Assembly: GCA_965372745.1 (NCBI GenBank) | Contig: CBDVDM010000007.1 | Coordinates: 5,813 to 69,812, forward strand | Direction of reading: 5' to 3' | From: VRUG01 sp965372745 | Lineage (GTDB): Bacteria > Planctomycetota > Phycisphaerae > Sedimentisphaerales > Anaerobacaceae | Length of the DNA stretch: 64,000 nt | Shown here: in pieces, positions 58,469 through 64,000 of the stretch | Layout of the letters: every line of letters starts with the position of its first letter | How positions within the stretch are numbered: the first letter of the stretch is position 1 | Program-made: the position numbers and the translations under genes | The notes under the pieces: model-generated | What the model saw: only the letters and a program-made list of their open reading frames with translations | Database searches by the model: none | What the model was told of the DNA's origin: nothing

Positions 58469-59914
58469 ATGCCGGATGAGAATAAAAATAACCTGCGGGA
58501 TTGTTCGGCTGCTGCGGAAAGTTCCGATAGCGAGCCATTACTTCGCTGGCGGATACGTAACAGGTATTATTATGATTGGCTTGACAGGATTTACAAATTC
58601 GTGGTTCGTCCAGACAGCAGGGTACTGCACATTGGTTGTGAGTGTGGTGACCTTCTTGCTGCCGTTAAACCCGGCTATGGTGTTGGGATTGATTCGGATG
58701 AGGCAGCAATAGAGCTTGCGAAAAAACGGTTCGGTCATCTCAATTTTTATAAAGCAGAGCCGCACCAGTTGAAGCTGGAAGAAAAATTTGATTATGTTCT
58801 TATCTGTAATTCGCCTGGTCAGTGGCATGATATACAGCAGGTGTTTGAACGAATTCTGCCCATGACGACGGAGAGCACGCGTGTAGTGATAGTTTATTAT
58901 AATTATCTCTGGGAGTGGATTTTAAGATTAGGCTCATTTTTTGGGATACGCAGACCGCATCCATATCAGAACTGGCTTCCGCCGGAAGATATAAAGAACC
59001 TGTTGCAGTTGAGCGGTTTTGATGTTATTCGGACAGATTCATCGATGCTTTTACCGAAGAAGATTCCACTTCTGTCGGCTTTTTTCAATCACTTTCTTTC
59101 ATTACTGCCGGGGGTACGATATTTCAATCTGGTAAATCTTGTGGTGGCCAGGCCGATACCAAAAGTCAAAAGTGATAACCAGTTAAGCGTGTCGGTTGTG
59201 GTGCCGTGCCGAAATGAACGAGGTAACATTGCGGCGGCGATTGAGAGAATTCCGCAGATGGGCAGAGAGACGGAGATAATATTTGTTGACGGCAGCAGCA
59301 ATGACGGGACGGCGGAAGAAGTAGAAAAACAGATTGAACAGCATCCGGAACGTAAGATTAAGTTGATTCATCAGGGAGCTGGTGTTGGCAAGGGCGATGC
59401 GGTTCGCAAGGGTTTTGCTGCGGCAAGCGGCGATGTCCTGGTGATACAGGATGCGGATTTGACGGCACCGCCGGAAGATTTGCTAAAATTTTATAAGGCC
59501 CTGCGAGATGGAAAGGGAGAATATATCAATGGTTCTCGCTTAGTGTACCCAATGGAAAAGCAGGCGATGAGATTTTTGAATCTTCTCGGTAATAAGTTTT
59601 TCGGGGTTTTGTTTAGCTGGCTTTTGGGCCAGAGGTTTAGAGATACACTTTGCGGGACGAAGATGATTCGCAAAGCCGATTATGAATTGATAGCGGCGAA
59701 TCGTTCGTATTTTGGTGACTTTGACCCGTTCGGCGATTTTGACCTTATATTCGGAGCTGTAAAGCAGAATCTCAAGGTAGTTGAGGTTCCTGTAACGTAT
59801 AGAGCGAGAACTTATGGAACGACGAATATCAGCCGATTTAAGCATGGCTGGCTGCTTTTAAGGATGAGTTGGGTGGCGTTTAAGAAAATCAAATGGCTGG
59901 GAAAGGAGCGTTAG
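58469..59914 (+). CDS. Methyltransferase-glycosyltransferase fusion (MT first)
   Basis: 481 residues with two domains. N-terminal (about 35-200): a class I S-adenosylmethionine methyltransferase fold with VLHIGCECGDLLAAV (motif I, G-C-x-C-G instead of GxGxG) and the EKFDYVLICN strand. C-terminal (about 245-475): GT2 family glycosyltransferase of the dolichyl-phosphate-mannose synthase type, with SVVVPCRNERGNIAAAI, EIIFVDGSSNDGT, QDADLTAPPEDL (DxD) and RDTLCGTKMIRK. Such GT2 enzymes load sugars onto polyprenyl phosphates. A GT2-MT fusion in the opposite order follows 6 nt later. It begins a membrane/glycan locus. The SAM motif is atypical, so activity needs testing. Confidence 0.85.
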   Translation: MPDENKNNLRDCSAAAESSDSEPLLRWRIRNRYYYDWLDRIYKFVVRPDSRVLHIGCECGDLLAAVKPGYGVGIDSDEAAIELAKKRFGHLNFYKAEPHQLKLEEKFDYVLICNSPGQWHDIQQVFERILPMTTESTRVVIVYYNYLWEWILRLGSFFGIRRPHPYQNWLPPEDIKNLLQLSGFDVIRTDSSMLLPKKIPLLSAFFNHFLSLLPGVRYFNLVNLVVARPIPKVKSDNQLSVSVVVPCRNERGNIAAAIERIPQMGRETEIIFVDGSSNDGTAEEVEKQIEQHPERKIKLIHQGAGVGKGDAVRKGFAAASGDVLVIQDADLTAPPEDLLKFYKALRDGKGEYINGSRLVYPMEKQAMRFLNLLGNKFFGVLFSWLLGQRFRDTLCGTKMIRKADYELIAANRSYFGDFDPFGDFDLIFGAVKQNLKVVEVPVTYRARTYGTTNISRFKHGWLLLRMSWVAFKKIKWLGKER

Positions 59915-59920
59915 ATTTCG

Positions 59921-61486
59921 GTGAATGGTACAAAAGAAGACACAAAAGGTTCTGTCTTGGCAGAAGGCAAAAAAAAGGTATTGATTTTTATAGTCTGTTA
60001 CAAGGCTGAGAAATCAATAGAACCGGTTCTTGACAGGATTCCGGAAGATATATGGAAGAACGAGCGTTTTTCCACGGAAGTTTTAATCATAGATGACCAG
60101 TCGCCGGACAGAACTTTTTATGCAGCAGAGGAATATTCCCGCCGTTATCCGGAACGAAATCTTACTGTTCTGTATAACCCTATGAATCAGGGTTACGGCG
60201 GTAACCAGAAGATTGGATATCACTATGCAATCAAGGAAGGATTTGATGTTGTTGTTTTATTGCACGGTGACGGCCAGTATGCCCCTGAATATCTTGGCGA
60301 GATGATTCAACCGATTCTTGATGGAGACTCGGATGTAGTTTTTGGTTCGCGGATGATTCGCAGGATGGATGCACTTAAGGGGCAAATGCCTTTTTACAAA
60401 TGGGTTGGCAACCAGATACTGACCTTTATTCAGAACCGTATTCTGAAATCCGGTTTGTCTGAGTTTCATACCGGTTATCGTGCCTATAGTATTGCAGCTT
60501 TAAAGGACATTCCTTTTGCGTATAATTCCAATTATTTTGATTTTGACACGGACATCATCATTCAGTTGCTGGGTACCGGAATGCGAATTGGGGAGATTGC
60601 TGTCCCGACTTTCTACGGTGATGAAATTTCGCGGGTAAACGGCATAAAATACGGTATGCGTATCATTCGTTCGTGTATCCTGTCCAGACTTAACAGACTT
60701 GGTATTTATTATCACCCGAAATTTGATTATGAAATGTCTTTAAGCAGTCGTTATCAGGCTAAATTCGGATATCCCAGTTCTCAGCAGTTCGCTTTAGATA
60801 GAGTAAAAGCCGGAGCGACAGTTGTTGATGTTGGTTGCGGCCCAGGCTTTATGGCTGAAAAGCTGGCGGAGAAAAACGCAAAAACTATCTCAATAGACAT
60901 TCAAATAGGCCAGGAAGTGAAAAAAAATTCGTGGAAATACATAGAAGCCGATGTCGAACAATACGAGTTCGACGATGATTTTGGAAAAGTCGATTATATT
61001 TTGGCATTAGATGTTATAGAGCATTTGAAGGCACCGGAAAGACTGCTGCAGACATTGAGACAGCGATTCTCAAAAGATGCACCGGAGGTTGTTGTGACAA
61101 CTGGTAATATAGCTTTTCTGCCGTTGAGAATAGGATTGTTGTTCAACAGTTTTAATTATGGCAAACGAGGCATCCTTGACATGGATCACGCGCGTTTGTT
61201 TACATTTTCGTCGTTGCAGCGAACGCTGCAGATTAACGGCTATGAGATTGTTAAAAGGTGCGGAGTACCAGCACCATTCCCTCTGGCAATAGGCAATGGA
61301 TGGTTGGCAAAAGTTTTGCTGCGGGTTAATAGCTGCCTAATATTTATTTCCAGGAGCCTGTTTTCTTATCAAATTGCTATTATTGCCAGACCGCTGCCGA
61401 CGCTGGAACATCTTCTAAAAGATGCGCACGAAGCTAAAGAAAAGAAACTTGAGACCTTTGTTTCCAAAGAAAGTCGGGCACAATGA
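59921..61486 (+). CDS. Glycosyltransferase-methyltransferase fusion (GT first)
   Basis: 521 residues from a GTG with a GGAAAGGAG ribosome-binding site upstream. N-terminal (about 18-260): GT2 glycosyltransferase with VLIFIVCYKAEKSIEPVLDRIP, LIIDDQSPDRT, NQGYGGNQKIGY (loop typical of DPM/PglJ-like enzymes) and LLHGDGQYAPEYL. C-terminal (about 290-470): class I methyltransferase with VVDVGCGPGFMAEKL (motif I, canonical), ISIDIQ, YILALDVIEHLKAPERLL. The domain order is the mirror of the preceding gene. Its stop overlaps the start of the YfhO-like gene (ATGA). Both domains look intact. Probable role: polyprenyl-linked sugar transfer plus methylation of a lipid or glycan. Confidence 0.88.
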   Translation: MNGTKEDTKGSVLAEGKKKVLIFIVCYKAEKSIEPVLDRIPEDIWKNERFSTEVLIIDDQSPDRTFYAAEEYSRRYPERNLTVLYNPMNQGYGGNQKIGYHYAIKEGFDVVVLLHGDGQYAPEYLGEMIQPILDGDSDVVFGSRMIRRMDALKGQMPFYKWVGNQILTFIQNRILKSGLSEFHTGYRAYSIAALKDIPFAYNSNYFDFDTDIIIQLLGTGMRIGEIAVPTFYGDEISRVNGIKYGMRIIRSCILSRLNRLGIYYHPKFDYEMSLSSRYQAKFGYPSSQQFALDRVKAGATVVDVGCGPGFMAEKLAEKNAKTISIDIQIGQEVKKNSWKYIEADVEQYEFDDDFGKVDYILALDVIEHLKAPERLLQTLRQRFSKDAPEVVVTTGNIAFLPLRIGLLFNSFNYGKRGILDMDHARLFTFSSLQRTLQINGYEIVKRCGVPAPFPLAIGNGWLAKVLLRVNSCLIFISRSLFSYQIAIIARPLPTLEHLLKDAHEAKEKKLETFVSKESRAQ

Positions 61487-63624
61487 AAAAAAGGCAGGCA
61501 AAGAGATATTCATTGAGTCGAGTTGCAGTTAGATTTCTTTTGCCTTTATTTATTTTCTGCTGGCCTGTTTTGTATCTATTCCGCTATGTTCTTCCTATAG
61601 ACGGTATGCTTACGGGAATAGGTAATGACTTTATTGTTTTGTATTACAAATATAAGGTTTATTTACTGGCTCATCTTGCAAATTTTAGTTTTCCGCTTTG
61701 GTCACCTTCCGAAGGTGCTGGTTTTCCATTTTACACTAATCCGTTTGCACAGGCTTTTTATCCGTTAAATTTACTGCTTGTCCTCTGGTATAAGATAGCC
61801 GGGGGTTATAGTGTTTTAGACCATACTGTTTTTACTATTCTCGGCATTTCAATATTTGCCCTGGGTTTGTATAAGTGGCTTCGTCTGGTTAATACTAACA
61901 TCAGAGCTGTTGTTTTCAGTGTTCTTGTTATGTCGGTCAGCTTTAAAATGACCGAAATACTAAGGTTTCCAAATGCCATTCACAGTGCAGCATGGTATCC
62001 ATGGATTCTCTATGCAGTAACTAAAATTATATTGAGCAATTCATGGAAGAGTTCAATTTTTGGCGGGATGCTGTTGATATTTTCCGCGATATGTATCTGT
62101 ACGGGAGGTTATCCATATTACCTTTATTACAGCCAGTTCCTTTTTTTGCCGTACATGCTTGTTTTTCTGATAAAGCCTTTAAGGACTCGGCTTTTTGGCG
62201 AGCGCAGAATTAACTGGAAACGCACCGCAACTGTTCTAATACTGTCAGGCTTTATAGTCCTGTTATTGTGCAGTCCGTATTTATTAGGCATTAAAAATCT
62301 GATGTCCGAGACATTCGACCGAACAGGCAAAGATTTTGAATATTCAACAAAACACGTTTTCAATCTTAGGGACACTTTAGCATCCCTTGTATATCCTCCC
62401 GCTGCTGAGGTAGAAGGATGGTATTTTTTTAGTATAACTGCTTTTTTGTTGATTATGTTATATATGTTTAGTCGGAACACAAAAAAGTTTGAAACCCAGA
62501 TAGCCGATTGCAAAGATAATGAAAAAACTATTTCGCCATTAGTTAATGATTCCTGGATTAAAGTATTCTTTATTGCCTGGATTGCTTTGGTCAGCTATAT
62601 AAGTTATGGGCGTTATTCTTATCTTTTTGTTATGCTCTGGAAATACATGCCTGGTTTTTCTTCTCTTCGTGTCTGGGGGCGTTTAAATATAATTCTTGTG
62701 CCGATTTTTGCATGGCTGTTGTCTTTAGCTTATGCGTCATTCGAGTCAGTTATTTCGCAAAAGTCTGTTAGCACCTCTGGAAGGTGCCGGCGGCGGTTTT
62801 CCCCGATTACGTTATTAACAGTGATATATACAGCGGTGGTTAGTGTTCAACTTTATTTTTATTTGAATGACATCTATAGGCATAACTGGACACGGTATTT
62901 TCAGCGCCTATCGCCACAGCGGATATGGTTTATCATTTATGGAGCCGTGGCATTTGCCGTTGTTTTATTATTTATTCTTTTGGCCAGGTACATTAAATTC
63001 AAATCGGCGGTTTATCTGAAAATAGCAATGGTAGTATTTTTGGGCGTTGCAGTTCTTGAAATGTGGCCCGTTGGTACGCAGACATGGGTTCGCCAAAGGA
63101 GGCCTGGAAAAAACCGAATTAGCCTGAATATGGCAGAGATAAACAAGGCATCTTTTCGGTTTCGCAGGGCTAATCGCAATGATACGGTCTCTTTTGGCCC
63201 AAACTTTAATGTCGGTGTTTTAGAAAACTGGTATTTTAATCGGTATGTAAAATTTCTCAGTGACACTTCAGATGAATTGCAAATGCGGGATATATTGTTA
63301 GGCGTACAGGATGGGACAAAAGTCTTTTTTTCCGAATCAATAAAACATGAAACGATTGCGTTGTTTTTGAGTGACGCTGCGCGTTATCACCCTGCAGGGC
63401 AGTTGCTGTTTTATGATGGTGATGAGCTTGGCTGGGAGATAGATGCCACTGTTGCGGGTTATTTGAGCTTCATTGATAACTGGGCTCACGGATGGAAAGT
63501 CAGCATAGATGGTGAGTGTGTGGAGATAGAGCTGCTTTTCGGGACTTTTAAGTCTGTCAGGCTCTCGGCGGGCCGGCATAATGTCAGATTCTATTATCAG
63601 CCGAAAATTTTATCGTTAAGATGA
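61483..63624 (+). CDS. YfhO-family polytopic membrane protein
   Basis: 713 residues, start overlapping the previous stop by 4 nt. About a dozen hydrophobic segments occupy residues 15-535, after a basic N-terminus (KKRQAKRYSLSR). The soluble C-terminal domain shows the YfhO signature: GYLSFIDNWAHGWKVSIDG, VRLSAGRHNVRFYYQP. YfhO in Gram-positive bacteria helps glycosylate lipoteichoic acid, acting as a GT-C-like enzyme that uses polyprenyl-phosphate sugars. Here it stands right after two GT2-MT fusions that could supply such lipid-linked sugars. The substrate is unknown. Confidence 0.88.
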   Translation: MKKRQAKRYSLSRVAVRFLLPLFIFCWPVLYLFRYVLPIDGMLTGIGNDFIVLYYKYKVYLLAHLANFSFPLWSPSEGAGFPFYTNPFAQAFYPLNLLLVLWYKIAGGYSVLDHTVFTILGISIFALGLYKWLRLVNTNIRAVVFSVLVMSVSFKMTEILRFPNAIHSAAWYPWILYAVTKIILSNSWKSSIFGGMLLIFSAICICTGGYPYYLYYSQFLFLPYMLVFLIKPLRTRLFGERRINWKRTATVLILSGFIVLLLCSPYLLGIKNLMSETFDRTGKDFEYSTKHVFNLRDTLASLVYPPAAEVEGWYFFSITAFLLIMLYMFSRNTKKFETQIADCKDNEKTISPLVNDSWIKVFFIAWIALVSYISYGRYSYLFVMLWKYMPGFSSLRVWGRLNIILVPIFAWLLSLAYASFESVISQKSVSTSGRCRRRFSPITLLTVIYTAVVSVQLYFYLNDIYRHNWTRYFQRLSPQRIWFIIYGAVAFAVVLLFILLARYIKFKSAVYLKIAMVVFLGVAVLEMWPVGTQTWVRQRRPGKNRISLNMAEINKASFRFRRANRNDTVSFGPNFNVGVLENWYFNRYVKFLSDTSDELQMRDILLGVQDGTKVFFSESIKHETIALFLSDAARYHPAGQLLFYDGDELGWEIDATVAGYLSFIDNWAHGWKVSIDGECVEIELLFGTFKSVRLSAGRHNVRFYYQPKILSLR

Positions 63625-63648
63625 TTATCTACAAAAGGCATTTTAAAC

Positions 63649-63699
63649 ATGAAAGTTATTGAATGGCTTCGGCTGCCGGAAATTAAAAATATAGAATGA
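63649..63699 (+). CDS. 16-codon upstream frame coupled to the next gene
   Basis: ATG at 63649 begins MKVIEWLRLPEIKNIE and stops at 63699, where its TGA overlaps the ATG of the following membrane gene (ATGA). It may be a leader peptide, a truncated gene start or chance. The overlap with the next start favours translational coupling. Confidence 0.3.
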   Translation: MKVIEWLRLPEIKNIE

Positions 63700-64000
63700 C
63701 TAAACAAACAAATAAAAAGGTATTGTCCAAAGACATTAAACAGCAACTACAGGAAGCTGGTAGTTTAGAGCTGCTCGAATCAGATGAATCAGCTAGGCGG
63801 AAAAAATATTTCGAGATTTTTCTTGTGCTGATTTTACTTGCGTTTGGCATCTATCACTCGATTCTTTATTTTGGCCATACGATAGTACCGAATTCGGATT
63901 TTCCTGCTTTTATCAAGACTGGCCAGTCGATTTTGTCTTTTCAAATTCCTTCATCCTTTAAACGTGTGCCTATGCTTGGTATTTTTCAGGTGCTTATCAG
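63696..64000 (+). CDS. Start of a membrane protein, probably a GT-C glycosyltransferase-type, cut by the window edge
   Basis: 101 codons are visible. The N-terminus is hydrophilic (MTKQTNKKVLSKDIKQQL), then a basic RRKKYFE boundary and a hydrophobic segment (IFLVLILLAFGIYHSILYF, about residues 47-66), followed by a NSDFPAFIKTG stretch that suits the first extracytoplasmic loop of polyprenyl-sugar-dependent glycosyltransferases. No family can be fixed from this fragment. It continues the locus of the two fusions and the YfhO protein. Confidence 0.6.
   Translation, partial: MTKQTNKKVLSKDIKQQLQEAGSLELLESDESARRKKYFEIFLVLILLAFGIYHSILYFGHTIVPNSDFPAFIKTGQSILSFQIPSSFKRVPMLGIFQVLI

Noticed and set aside
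1..64000. CRISPR arrays, insertion sequences, integrases, prophage
   Set aside because: No regularly spaced direct repeats and no transposase or integrase motif were seen in the translated frames.

Overview
The window reads as a chromosomal segment of a Gram-negative-type bacterium, most likely a planctomycete (Phycisphaerae-like; this is inference from gene content). The pointers are an LpxC-FabZ fusion next to lpxD and lpxA, BamA and Skp/OmpH, LptB and two-step phosphatidylethanolamine synthesis, combined with traits better known from Gram-positives: the protein-arginine kinase pair McsA/McsB and a glmU-prs-ctc-pth gene order. Replication, translation and envelope housekeeping genes dominate. 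I see no CRISPR array, insertion sequence, prophage or rRNA operon.

Layout. 1-5.4 kb: comM (cut by the window edge), trxB, an unknown anchored protein, a PilZ protein and the pssA-psd pair. 5.6-10.6 kb: an alpha/beta hydrolase and an AMP-forming acyl ligase, then enolase, a small membrane protein and a PPC-domain protein. 10.8-16.4 kb (minus strand): dnaA with a possible DnaA-controlled upstream region, then lptB-def-fmt-rsmB. 16.5-20.7 kb: a phosphoesterase, yidC and mnmE. 20.8-29.2 kb (minus): dnaK, mcsA-mcsB, a QueD-family pterin enzyme with an unusual active-site motif, coaD, a c-heme-motif sensor kinase and aspS. 29.2-35.2 kb is a looser region with helical phasin/LEA-like proteins, a patatin lipase, a UbiB-family kinase, gene remnants and low-complexity spacers. 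35.2-40.6 kb: tRNA-Gln, a short GlmU, prs, rplY, pth and rpsF-ssb-rpsR-rplI. 40.9-42.2 kb: a probable small RNA and a two-gene DUF3800 cassette. 42.6-52.2 kb: dnaB, then the outer-membrane/lipid A cluster bamA-skp-lpxD-lpxC/fabZ-lpxA-Gfo/Idh and a lipoprotein cyclophilin. 52.2-57.4 kb: nfi and fic (minus) with a palindromic operator cluster, and uvrA behind a possible SOS operator. 57.4-64 kb: mtnA, then a glycan/membrane locus of two methyltransferase-glycosyltransferase fusions in opposite domain order, a YfhO-type membrane protein and the start of another membrane protein.

The most interesting items beyond ordinary annotation are: the promoter-hairpin-terminator unit at 40.9 kb (candidate small RNA); a 13-nt tail shared by two distant hairpins (10.8 and 40.6 kb); a dispersed hairpin repeat (29.2 and 47.1 kb); a multibranched RNA candidate upstream of tRNA-Gln; the mirrored MT-GT/GT-MT fusion pair; the fic operator array; and a Gfo/Idh enzyme next to lpxA that may modify the lipid A precursor.
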